From assembly GCF_001704155.1 (NCBI RefSeq), contig NZ_CP016294.1, forward strand, positions 989,501 to 1,053,500: a DNA stretch of 64,000 bases, written 5' to 3'. Numbering within the stretch: position 1 is the first letter of the stretch; every line of letters begins with the position of its first letter. This document shows positions 44,346 through 55,016 of this stretch, piece after piece. The notes under the pieces are model-generated. The model saw only the letters and a list, made by a program, of their open reading frames with translations. It did no database searches and was not told where the DNA came from. Origin of the DNA: Stenotrophomonas rhizophila (lineage in GTDB: Bacteria > Pseudomonadota > Gammaproteobacteria > Xanthomonadales > Xanthomonadaceae). A program made the position numbers and the translations under genes.

Positions 44346-45796
44346 ACATCACCACCGCGCAACTGCTTCAGTGGCTGGTGCAGGTGAGCTACCTGGTCGC
44401 CGCCACCCTGTTCCTGCTCGGCCTGCAGCGCATGGCCTCGCCGATGACCGCGCGCAGCGGCATCCGCTGGGCCGGCCTGGGCATGCTGATCGCCACGGTG
44501 GCGACCTTCTTCCTGCCCGACCTGCACAACGTGCCACTGATCCTGGCTGCGGTGGCGATCGGTACCGGCGTGGCGTGGTGGTCGGCCAAGCGCGTGGCCA
44601 TCACCGACATGCCGCAGATGGTGGCGCTGTACAACGGCATGGGCGGCGGGTCGGCCGCCGCGATCGGTGCGGTGGAACTGCTGCGCTTCTCGTTCCTGGC
44701 CAACCGCGATACCAGCCACTGGAGCGCGCAGGCCATCGCCGAACTGAGCGCGCGCCAGCCCTCGGCCACGGTGCTGGCGCTGGCGGTGATCGGCTCGGCG
44801 ATCGGCGCGGTGTCGCTGTCCGGCTCGGTCATCGCCTGGGCCAAGCTCGATGGCCGGCTGGACCGGCGGGTAACCTTCCCCGGCCAGCAGGCGTTCAACC
44901 TGCTGGTTGCGCTGGCGATGGTGGTGCTGGGCATCTGGGCGGCAGTGACCCTGAGCCCGGTGGCGATCATCAGCTTCTTCGTGGTCGCGCTGGCGCTGGG
45001 CGTGCTGATGACCCTGCCGATCGGCGGCGCCGACATGCCGGTGGTGATCTCGCTGTACAACGCGTTCACCGGCCTGGCGGTCGCTTTCGAAGGCTACGTG
45101 CTGGGCAACGAGGCGCTGATCATCGCCGGCATGATGGTCGGCGCGGCCGGCATCCTGCTCACCCGCCTGATGGCCAAGGCGATGAACCGGCCGATCAGCG
45201 GCGTGCTGTTCTCCAACTTCGGCGGCGGTGGCACGGCCCAGGAAATCACCGGCGCGCAGAAGCCGATCGAGGCCAGCGACGTGGCCGCGATGCTGGCGTT
45301 CGCCGAGCGCGTGGTGATCGTGCCCGGTTATGGCATGGCCGTGGCCCAGGCCCAGCACAAGGTGTGGGAGCTCGCGCAGCGGCTGTTGGAACGCGGCATC
45401 AAGGTCAAATTCGCGATCCACCCGGTGGCCGGGCGCATGCCGGGCCACATGAATGTGCTGCTGGCCGAAGCGGGCGTGCCCTACGACCTGATCGCCGACA
45501 TGGACGATATCAACCCCGAGTTCCCCACCACCGACGTGGTGCTGGTGATCGGCGCCAACGACGTGGTCAACCCGGTGGCGCGCACCGACCCGGCCAGCCC
45601 GATCTACGGCATGCCGATCCTGGACGTGGTCAACGCCCGCAACGTGGTGGTGATCAAGCGCGGCAAGGGCACCGGCTTCGCGGGCATCGAAAACGCGCTG
45701 TTCTACGCCGACAACGCCCGCATGCTCTACGGCGATGGCGCCGGTGCGGCCAGCGCGCTGGTGAGCGAGCTCAAAGCCCTCGATGGAGGGCATTGA
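44342..45796 (+). CDS. pntB: NAD(P) transhydrogenase subunit beta
   Basis: 484 residues from a TTG overlapping the pntAB stop; this start keeps the first membrane helix (LLQWLVQVSYLVAATLFLLGLQRMASP). About eight helices are followed by the NADP(H)-binding domain III with VPGYGMAVAQAQHKVWELAQ, HPVAGRMPGHMNVLLAEA and VLVIGANDVVNPVARTDPASPIYGMPIL. It supplies NADPH, useful to the peroxide and folate enzymes of this window. SMAG repeats follow. Confidence 0.95.
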   Translation: MNITTAQLLQWLVQVSYLVAATLFLLGLQRMASPMTARSGIRWAGLGMLIATVATFFLPDLHNVPLILAAVAIGTGVAWWSAKRVAITDMPQMVALYNGMGGGSAAAIGAVELLRFSFLANRDTSHWSAQAIAELSARQPSATVLALAVIGSAIGAVSLSGSVIAWAKLDGRLDRRVTFPGQQAFNLLVALAMVVLGIWAAVTLSPVAIISFFVVALALGVLMTLPIGGADMPVVISLYNAFTGLAVAFEGYVLGNEALIIAGMMVGAAGILLTRLMAKAMNRPISGVLFSNFGGGGTAQEITGAQKPIEASDVAAMLAFAERVVIVPGYGMAVAQAQHKVWELAQRLLERGIKVKFAIHPVAGRMPGHMNVLLAEAGVPYDLIADMDDINPEFPTTDVVLVIGANDVVNPVARTDPASPIYGMPILDVVNARNVVVIKRGKGTGFAGIENALFYADNARMLYGDGAGAASALVSELKALDGGH

Positions 45797-45819
45797 CCGC
45801 ACGTGGCGCCGGGGGCCAG

Positions 45820-45906
45820 GGCCGGCCAACGGCCGGCGCTACGAATTGTTACGGGCCCATTGAGATCTGGATCAATCGACCGGTAGCGCCGGCCGTTGGC
45901 CGGCCC
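45820..45906. repeat. Head-to-head SMAG doublet with leader
   Basis: Units at 45820-45842 (minus) and 45883-45906 (plus) share the stem CGCCGGCC / GGCCGG with a GTT loop. Their GTAG heads face each other across 40 bp. That gap, read on the minus strand, is the leader GGTCGATTGATCCAGATC..GGGCCCGTAACAATTC, which also precedes the units at 53869 and 54143. Confidence 0.8.
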
Positions 45907-45922
45907 ACGCAATCGCCGAACG

Positions 45923-46342
45923 TTACCTCGCTATCCACCAGCCGATGACCAACGCCACCCCCAGCCACAGCCATTCGGCCACCCCGTTGGCCAGCTGAAC
46001 CAACGTGAACGCCATGAACGGCCCCATCCGCAACGCTGATTCCCACGGATCCAGTCCCAGCGACCCACCCAGGTAGGCCGACGCGATCCCCCAGTTGGCT
46101 GCCAATGCCACCAGCACGGTGCCCAGCAGGGTCAACGCCACCCGCAGCAGGCCGCCGCGCAGGTTGCCCAGGCGCAGCATGAAACCCAGCTCCAGCGCCA
46201 CCAGGACGGCCATCCAGCCTGCCTGGCGGCCGCTCAGCAGCGCGATGAACAACCAGGCCAGCGTGGCCGTGACAACTCCTAGCAACAACAGCGGGGGCCA
46301 GAGCCAGTGGGCGGACCTGGCGGGCGCAGAGGTGGGCGGCAT
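45923..46342 (-). CDS. Small integral membrane protein of unknown function
   Basis: 139 residues with four hydrophobic helices (about 14-36, 40-58, 63-85, 105-135) and short polar loops. I recognise no family. The ATG at 46342 has AAGGAAG upstream. It faces the pntB end across the SMAG doublet and is divergent from sufT. Confidence 0.65.
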   Translation of the reverse strand: MPPTSAPARSAHWLWPPLLLLGVVTATLAWLFIALLSGRQAGWMAVLVALELGFMLRLGNLRGGLLRVALTLLGTVLVALAANWGIASAYLGGSLGLDPWESALRMGPFMAFTLVQLANGVAEWLWLGVALVIGWWIAR

Positions 46343-46459
46343 GCATTCTTCCTTTGGTCCGCCACAGGATACCGGCTTGCGGGGTGACCGGCGCGTGGCC
46401 GGCCACTGGGCTAAAATGAGCGCCTTGCGGGAATCGGCCGCGACCCCATATCGATCCAC

Positions 46460-47011
46460 ATGTACTCCCGTAGCAGCGAACCCGTCCACTTCGAACGCGA
46501 CTGCGAGGCCGTCATGGTCCCGCAGGGCGAAACGGTCACCTTGCCCGCCGGCAGCTATGGGTACATCACCCAGGCGCTGGGCGGCAGCTATACCGTGTTT
46601 GTCGAAGGCAATCTGTTCCGCATCGCCGGCAAGGACGGCGACGCCATGGGCAAGGAACCGCCCGCGCCGCTGGAACTGCCCGCCGACGCCTCCGACGAGG
46701 AGGTCGAAAAGCTCGTCTGGCAGCAGCTGCGAACCTGCTTCGACCCGGAGATCCCGTTCAACATCGTCGACCTGGGCCTGGTCTACGAAGTGGAGCTCAA
46801 GCACCTGGACGATGGCCAGCGCGAGGTCGACGTCAAGATGACCCTGACCGCGCCGGCCTGCGGCATGGGCGACATCCTCGTCGATGACGTGCGCAGCAAG
46901 CTGGAAATGATCCCGACCGTGGTCGAAGCCGATGTCGAACTGGTATTCGACCCACCGTGGGGCCAGCACATGATGTCCGAGGCCGCCCGCCTTGAAACCG
47001 GCATGCTGTAA
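46460..47011 (+). CDS. sufT: Putative Fe-S cluster assembly protein SufT
   Basis: 183 residues. An N-terminal part specific to SufT (ERDCEAVMVPQGETVTLPAGSYGYITQALGGSYTV) is followed by a MIP18/DUF59 domain with DPEIPFNIVDLGLVYEVEL and MTLTAPACGMGDIL, where the cysteine may bind a cluster. SufT proteins help mature Fe-S enzymes under high demand or stress. No other suf genes are nearby. Confidence 0.9.
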   Translation: MYSRSSEPVHFERDCEAVMVPQGETVTLPAGSYGYITQALGGSYTVFVEGNLFRIAGKDGDAMGKEPPAPLELPADASDEEVEKLVWQQLRTCFDPEIPFNIVDLGLVYEVELKHLDDGQREVDVKMTLTAPACGMGDILVDDVRSKLEMIPTVVEADVELVFDPPWGQHMMSEAARLETGML

Positions 47012-47042
47012 TTGAACCCGTAACCAGAACAGGAAATTTCCG

Positions 47043-48140
47043 GTGTCCCAGTCTTCCGTGAGCTTCACCACCACCCGTTCCGCCCAGCCGCGCAGCAGCG
47101 AGGAGCGTGAACGCATCCTGGCCGCCCCCGGTTTTGGTCTGCACTTCACCGACCACATGGTGGAAGTGCGGTGGGACAAGGACACTGGTTGGCACAACGC
47201 CAGCGTGCGCCCGTACGGCCCGCTGCAGCTGGACCCGGCCGCCGCGGTGCTGCACTACGGGCAGGAAATCTTCGAAGGCATCAAGGCCTACCGCCATGCC
47301 GACGGCTCGATCTGGACGTTCCGCCCAGATGCCAACGGCCGCCGCCTGCAGCGTTCGGCGCAGCGCCTGGCGCTGCCGGAACTGCCGGTGGAGATCTTCG
47401 TCGAATCGCTCAAGCAGCTGATCGCCGTGGATGCCAGCTGGGTGCCGTCGGCCGACGAATCCAGCCTGTACTTCCGCCCGTTCATGATCGGCGATGAAGC
47501 CTTCCTCGGCGTGCGCGGCGCGCAGAAGGCCGGCTACTACGTGATCGCCAGCCCGGCAGGCCCGTATTTCGCCAAGGGCGTGGCGCCGGTGTCGATCTGG
47601 CTGTCCACCGAATATGCGCGTGCGGCCAAGGGCGGCACCGGTGCGGCCAAGTGCGGTGGCAACTACGCCGCCTCGCTGCTGCCGCAGCAGAAGGCGCAGG
47701 CGCAGGGTTGCTCGCAGGTGCTGTTCCTGGATCCGGTCGAAGGCAAGTACCTGGAAGAACTGGGTGGCATGAACGTGTTCCTGGTCTACAAGGACGGCAC
47801 CCTGGTGACCCCGGCGCTGTCCGGCAGCATCCTGGAAGGCATCACCCGCGAAAGCATCCTGCAACTGGCGCGCGACCGCGGCATGAAGGTCGAAGAGCGC
47901 AAGGTGACCATCGACGAGTGGAAGCAGGGCGTGGCCTCGGGCGAGATCGCCGAAGTGTTCGCCTGCGGGACCGCGGCGGTGGTCACGCCGATCGGCCAGC
48001 TCAAGGGCGAGGGCTTCTCGGTGGGTGACCTGACCGCGCCGGCTGGCGAGGTGACCATGTCGCTGCGCAAGGAACTGACCGACATCCAGTACGGCCGCCT
48101 GCCGGACCGTCATGGCTGGCTGGTGCGCCTGGACCGCTGA
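47043..48140 (+). CDS. ilvE: Branched-chain amino-acid aminotransferase
   Basis: 365 residues, the longer class of IlvE. The PLP lysine is in CGGNYAASLLPQQKAQAQG, preceded by the substrate region YGQEIFEGIKAYR and followed by EELGGMNVF and the TPALSGSILEGITRESIL signature. It interconverts branched-chain amino acids and their keto acids. It starts with GTG behind AGGAAA and ends at a strong terminator. Confidence 0.95.
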   Translation: MSQSSVSFTTTRSAQPRSSEERERILAAPGFGLHFTDHMVEVRWDKDTGWHNASVRPYGPLQLDPAAAVLHYGQEIFEGIKAYRHADGSIWTFRPDANGRRLQRSAQRLALPELPVEIFVESLKQLIAVDASWVPSADESSLYFRPFMIGDEAFLGVRGAQKAGYYVIASPAGPYFAKGVAPVSIWLSTEYARAAKGGTGAAKCGGNYAASLLPQQKAQAQGCSQVLFLDPVEGKYLEELGGMNVFLVYKDGTLVTPALSGSILEGITRESILQLARDRGMKVEERKVTIDEWKQGVASGEIAEVFACGTAAVVTPIGQLKGEGFSVGDLTAPAGEVTMSLRKELTDIQYGRLPDRHGWLVRLDR

Positions 48141-48166
48141 TCGTTCGACGCGCGTTGGATACCCAA

Positions 48167-48195
48167 GGCCCGCCTGGCAACAGGCGGGCCTTTTT
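48167..48195 (+). terminator. Intrinsic terminator of ilvE
   Basis: A perfect 10-bp stem (GGCCCGCCTG / CAGGCGGGCC) with a GCAA loop is followed by five T residues, 26 bp after the ilvE stop. Confidence 0.93.
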
Positions 48196-48576
48196 CATGG
48201 GCGGCGCCTGCCGAAGCCCGGTCTGAACGATCCAAACGCACTCAACTCATTGACGCGCAAGCAATGTCTCGGCCATGGCGCGCAAGACAGTGACGCAGGA
48301 CACGAATTGCGTCCGGCGTGACCGCATCGGCACGGGGAAGTTTCTTCACATTCACAAACCGTTGACCCGAAAAGTCTCAGATCGAAACTTTCACAACCCT
48401 GAAAGCGGGCTGAAACATTGTTGGGCCGAATCGAAACCACTAGCGTCCGGGTTCGGGCGGTTTCGCAGGGGAAAGCCGATCCGTCTTCCAGGTTCGATCC
48501 AAGCCACCGCTCCACAGCGCCGGATCTGACCGAACTTTGCCGCCTCGACGGCTCCTCAATCTTGAAGGGAATTCCG
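48196..48576 (+). promoter_or_regulatory. Long upstream region of the secreted protease gene
   Basis: The 381 bp between the ilvE terminator and the protease ATG contain no convincing gene. The stretch 48330-48460 is locally richer in A+T, with several short GAAAC/GTTTC repeats (for example CGAAACTTTCAC and GAAACCACT). GAAGGGA precedes the start codon. Such a long leader suggests complex regulation; I could not match a known operator. Confidence 0.4.
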
Positions 48577-50316
<1,740 letters not shown>

Positions 50317-50326
50317 TGTCATCGGT

Positions 50327-50384
50327 CACCCGACCAACGGTCGGGTGCTGCCGGAGGTAGGTGCCGACCGTTGGTTGGCACGCC
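50327..50384. repeat. Two facing SMAG-like hairpins after the protease gene
   Basis: 50327-50347 is a perfect 9-bp stem (CACCCGACC / GGTCGGGTG) with a 3-base loop. 50357-50384 has the GTAG head and the stem GTGCCGACC / GGTTGGCAC with a GTT loop. They lie head-to-head between two convergent genes and may act as a terminator for both. Confidence 0.75.
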
Positions 50385-50407
50385 CCACGCGTGACGCGGT
50401 TACCGCG

Positions 50408-50893
50408 TCACGCGTCTTCGAACCGGTTCGCAGCGACGTTCTTTCGCACGTGTTCGGGGTTCCAGATGCGGCCGTTCATGGCGATGTACACGCCCGGCTG
50501 CAGCGACTGCACCGCGCCGATCGCACAGCCGATGTTGAACTCGGCGTCCGAACCACGGAAGCGCGCCGGGCTGAGTGCGCCGGTCATGACGATGGTCTTG
50601 TCGGGGATGCTCTTGAGCACCCGGCCGGTCTGCACCATCGAATCGGTGCCGTGGGTGACCAGCACGTGGCGGGTCGGCTGCGCGGCGATGGTGGCGCGGA
50701 TCAGCTCGCGGTCTTCGTCGGTGATGTGCAGCGAATCCTTGCGCAGGATCGGAATCACGTTGAAGCGGAAGGTCACGCCCAGCTCGCGCAGGATCATCCC
50801 GATCTGGGGATCGCCGATCTGGTAGTCCGACTTGTCGTCGAAGTAGATCTTGTCGATCGTGCCACCGGTGGTGATGATCAGTAGTTCTTCCAT
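50408..50893 (-). CDS. Short asparaginase-domain protein
   Basis: 161 residues, about half of a normal L-asparaginase. Both N-terminal active-site motifs are present: ITTGGTIDKIYFDD and VTHGTDSMVQTGRVL, then KTIVMTGALSPARFRGSDAEFNIG. The C-terminal domain of classic asparaginases is missing, and there is no sign of a frameshift or remnant after the stop. Single-domain members like this are known in proteobacteria; their activity is not settled. Confidence 0.82.
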   Translation of the reverse strand: MEELLIITTGGTIDKIYFDDKSDYQIGDPQIGMILRELGVTFRFNVIPILRKDSLHITDEDRELIRATIAAQPTRHVLVTHGTDSMVQTGRVLKSIPDKTIVMTGALSPARFRGSDAEFNIGCAIGAVQSLQPGVYIAMNGRIWNPEHVRKNVAANRFEDA

Positions 50894-50992
50894 TGCAGGC
50901 TTCCTGGAGTGCGGGCGGTACCGCGGGCAATACCCGCGCTGGGTGCCCATGATACGGCTGCCGGCGCCCGCCCGCAGCCGCGCGCGAGGCGC

Positions 50993-51969
<977 letters not shown>

Positions 51970-51987
51970 TCAGGTACGCTTGCCACG

Positions 51988-53262
51988 ATGGAACCCCTGG
52001 ACACCCTCAACCTGTGGATGGAACGCGTGCGCGATCGCGCCCGTACCGCCAGCTTCGGTCGCTTCCTGTGGCGCCGCTTCCTCGACGACCGCCTGTTCCA
52101 GGCCGCTGCTTCGCTGGCCTACACCACCGTGTTCGCGCTGGTGCCGCTGGCGATCGTGGTGTTCGGCGTGCTCTCGGCGTTCCCGGTGTTCGACCGCTGG
52201 AGCGACACGCTCAGCGACTACGTGTTCTCCAACTTCGTGCCCAACGCCGCGCGCGCGGCCGAAGGCTACCTGCGCCAGTTCTCGGCCAGTGCCGGGCAGC
52301 TCACCGCCGCCGGCTTCATCGCGCTGGTGGTGTCGCTGCTGATCACCCTCAACAGCGTCGAGCAGACCTTCAACCAGATCTGGCGGGTCAGTTCGGCGCG
52401 GCCCAAGCTCACCCGCTTCCTGGTCTATTGGACCGTACTGACCCTGGGCGCGATGCTGGCGGCCGCCTCGCTGGCCGTGTCGGCCCGCGTGTTCGCGCTG
52501 CCGCTGTTCGGCACCAGTGAAGGCCGCCTGCTGGCCAATGCATCGTTGACCCTGGCGCCGATCCTGATCGAGTTCGTCTGCATCATGCTGGTCTACCGGG
52601 TGGTGCCGCACCACACGGTGAAGTGGCGGCATGCCATTCCCGGCGCGATCCTCGCGGCAGTGATGCTGGAGCTGGTGAAGTGGGGCATGGGCGCCTACCT
52701 GGGCAGCTTCCAGTCCTACCAGAAGCTTTACGGCACGGTGGCCTTCGTGCCGATCCTGCTGCTGTGGATCTACCTGTGCTGGGTGTCGGTACTGCTGGGC
52801 GCCTCGCTGGCCTCGTCGATCGCCGCGTTCCGCTACCAGCCGGCCGACCTGCGCCTGCCCACCGGCTACGAACTGTATGGCCTGCTGCGCCTGATCGGCC
52901 GCTTCCACCAGGCGCGCATGGACGGACGCGGGCTGGACGAAGACGAGATCCTGGGGCTGGAGCCGATGCTGACCGACTCGCTGCTGCAGAGCATGCTCTG
53001 CGACCTGGAAGCGATCCGGGTGGTGCGCCGCGACGAACAGGGCCAATGGCTGCTGTCGCGCGACCTGGACAAACTCACCCTGGCCGACCTCTACGAATCC
53101 ACGCAGCTGCGCATTCCGGTCAAGGAAGCCTACTTGCCTTACCGCGACGACAGCCTCGGTACCGCCTCGGTGGCGGCGCTGGATGCCCTGCGGCTGCCGC
53201 TGCGCGAGCTGCTCAAGCGCCGCGTCAGCGATATCTATTCCCCGTCTGGAGACACCCCATGA
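51988..53262 (+). CDS. YihY-family inner-membrane protein
   Basis: 424 residues. Six membrane helices at about 40-310 contain the family pattern (LFQAAASLAYTTVFALVPLAIV, LNSVEQTFNQIWRV, YRVVPHHTVKWRHAIPGA, YGTVAFVPILLLWIYLCW). A cytosolic C-terminal domain of about 120 residues is winged-helix-like. The family was once called RNase BN, but that activity belongs elsewhere; its function is unknown. It overlaps the TlpA-like gene by ATGA. Confidence 0.9.
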   Translation: MEPLDTLNLWMERVRDRARTASFGRFLWRRFLDDRLFQAAASLAYTTVFALVPLAIVVFGVLSAFPVFDRWSDTLSDYVFSNFVPNAARAAEGYLRQFSASAGQLTAAGFIALVVSLLITLNSVEQTFNQIWRVSSARPKLTRFLVYWTVLTLGAMLAAASLAVSARVFALPLFGTSEGRLLANASLTLAPILIEFVCIMLVYRVVPHHTVKWRHAIPGAILAAVMLELVKWGMGAYLGSFQSYQKLYGTVAFVPILLLWIYLCWVSVLLGASLASSIAAFRYQPADLRLPTGYELYGLLRLIGRFHQARMDGRGLDEDEILGLEPMLTDSLLQSMLCDLEAIRVVRRDEQGQWLLSRDLDKLTLADLYESTQLRIPVKEAYLPYRDDSLGTASVAALDALRLPLRELLKRRVSDIYSPSGDTP

Positions 53263-53816
53263 CCTTCAAGCCCCTGCTGCTGGCCGTCGGCCTGCTGGCC
53301 CTGGCCGGCTGCAACAAGCCGGCACCGCAGCCCGAAGCGGCCGCCCCGGCGCCAGCCCCCGCAGCAGAACCGGCAGCCCCGGCCGCCGACCCCGCTACGC
53401 CCGACCTGGAGCGCAAAACCGTGGCGCAGCCGCGCCTGGTGCTGCCCGCCCTTGACGGAACCACGTACGACCTGGCCGCACATCGCGGCAAATGGGTGGT
53501 GGTGAACTTCTGGGCGACCTGGTGCGCGCCGTGCCGCAAGGAAATGCCGGAGCTGTCGGCACTGCATGCCATGCGCGAGGAGATCGAAGTGGTCGGCCTG
53601 GCCTACGAAGACATCGAACCGGAGGAGATGAAGGCGTTCCTGCAGAAGCTGCCGGTGACCTACCCGATCGTGCTGGTGGACACCTACAACCCGCCGGAAG
53701 ACTTCGCCGTGCCGCGCGGCCTGCCGCTGACCTACCTGATCGCCCCGGACGGCAAGGTCGCCAAGGAATTCCTGGGCCCGGTCACCGCAGCGGACATCGA
53801 AGCGATTGTGCATTGA
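53259..53816 (+). CDS. TlpA/ResA-like thioredoxin lipoprotein
   Basis: 185 residues. A lipoprotein signal peptide with lipobox LALAGC (Cys18) is followed by an Ala/Pro linker to about residue 50 and a thioredoxin fold with the CxxC site FWATWCAPCRKEMPE and the cis-proline RGLPLTYLIAPDG. It should be a periplasmic, membrane-anchored disulfide reductase. It ends just before the SMAG cluster. Confidence 0.9.
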   Translation: MTFKPLLLAVGLLALAGCNKPAPQPEAAAPAPAPAAEPAAPAADPATPDLERKTVAQPRLVLPALDGTTYDLAAHRGKWVVVNFWATWCAPCRKEMPELSALHAMREEIEVVGLAYEDIEPEEMKAFLQKLPVTYPIVLVDTYNPPEDFAVPRGLPLTYLIAPDGKVAKEFLGPVTAADIEAIVH

Positions 53817-53826
53817 CGATCTGCCC

Positions 53827-54183
53827 TTGGTTGATTGATCCCGATCCGCGGACGCCACGTAACAATTCGTAGCGCCGGCCGTTGGCCGGACACCGCGCGA
53901 AGCGCGGCCCAAGTGTCCGGAGACGGTTGCGCCACGCTCGCGACCAACACGCCGGGGTTTACAGGTTCCGAAGCCGTCTGTCGGGCGTTCATGGCGCCGG
54001 AACGAAAAGCGGCCGGCCAACGGCCGGCGCTACAGTCGGCTTCGGATCGTCCAAGCGTCGGACGGATTACCGGAGCCGCGTTTTGCCAGCTGCGGATACG
54101 TGGGCCGCGCTGCGCGCGGTGTCCGGCCAACGGCCGGCGCTACGAATTCATACGGGCCCATCAGGATCGGGATCAATCAACCT
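53827..54183. repeat. SMAG cluster with inverted leaders
   Basis: Three SMAG units lie at 53869-53893 (plus), 54011-54033 (minus) and 54121-54143 (minus), all with the CGCCGGCCGTTGGCCGG stem. The two outer units carry inverted leaders of about 40 bp that begin GGTTGATTGATCCCGATCC (53829 onward, and 54183 backward). The interval is therefore bounded by inverted repeats of about 65 bp. The 356-bp gap 53817-54172 holds nothing else that I recognise. Confidence 0.8.
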
Positions 54184-54964
54184 GGGGGTCATGAGGTGAC
54201 AGGTTGATCGGCTTCAATGCACCGTATTGTTCCTTGTGCAGTTTTCCCTTGAGCGGCGGCAGGTCCGGGATGGGTTCTTCCACCCCGGTATCGGGCAGAC
54301 GATCCAGCAGGTTGCGGATCAATCCCAGCCGCCCGCGCTTCTGGTCGTTGAAGTCCACCAGCGTCCACGGTGCCTCTTCCCGATGCGTCGCGCGCAACAT
54401 CGCCTCGCGCGCTTCGGTATAAGCGCTGTACTTGCTGCGCGATTTGAGGTCCACCGGTGACAGCTTCCAGCCCTTGAGCGGGTCCACGTGGCGCTCGGCA
54501 AAGCGTTTCTCCTGCTGCACCTGGTCGACCGTGAGCCAGTACTTGAACAGCAGGATGCCATCGTCCACCAGCAGCTTCTCGAACACCGGCGCCTGCGCCA
54601 GGAACGCGTGGTACTCGGCCTCGGTGCAATAGCCCATCACGTGCTCGACCCCGGCCCGGTTGTACCAGCTGCGGTCCATCAGCACGATCTCGCCGGCAGC
54701 CGGCAGGTGCGACACATAGCGCTGGAAGTACCACTGGGTACTTTCGCGGTCGGTCGGCTTGGGCAGCGCCACCACCCTGCACTGGCGGGGGTTTAGGTGC
54801 TCGGCGATGGCCTGGATGGCGCCGCCCTTGCCGGCGGTATCGCGGCCCTCGAACAGCACCAGCACGCGCTGCCCGGTGTGCTGGGCCCAACGCGCCATCG
54901 CCGTGAGTTCGAGCTGCATCGGTTCAAGCAGTGCCTGGTACGCCTTGCGCTTGAGCTTGCCCAT
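54173..54964 (-). CDS. ppk2: Polyphosphate kinase 2
   Basis: 263 residues. Walker A is FEGRDTAGKGGAIQAI (about residue 38-54), followed by the lid and DRSWYNRAGVEHVMG, then FKYWLTVDQVQQEKRF and the SRSKYSAYTEAREAML stretch. One-domain PPK2 enzymes use polyphosphate to phosphorylate nucleoside diphosphates. The last two codons and the stop lie inside the adjacent repeat leader, so the repeat may have shaped this C-terminus. Confidence 0.93.
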   Translation of the reverse strand: MGKLKRKAYQALLEPMQLELTAMARWAQHTGQRVLVLFEGRDTAGKGGAIQAIAEHLNPRQCRVVALPKPTDRESTQWYFQRYVSHLPAAGEIVLMDRSWYNRAGVEHVMGYCTEAEYHAFLAQAPVFEKLLVDDGILLFKYWLTVDQVQQEKRFAERHVDPLKGWKLSPVDLKSRSKYSAYTEAREAMLRATHREEAPWTLVDFNDQKRGRLGLIRNLLDRLPDTGVEEPIPDLPPLKGKLHKEQYGALKPINLSPHDPQVD

Positions 54965-55016
54965 CGGTGCGGTATTCCGGCTGACAGAAGAAACCCGAGC
55001 CTAGCGCAGTGGGTGG

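Noticed and set aside
53827..54183. A short CRISPR array
   Set aside because: The repeated units are palindromic GTAG hairpins in both orientations with unequal spacing and no regular spacers; there are no cas genes.
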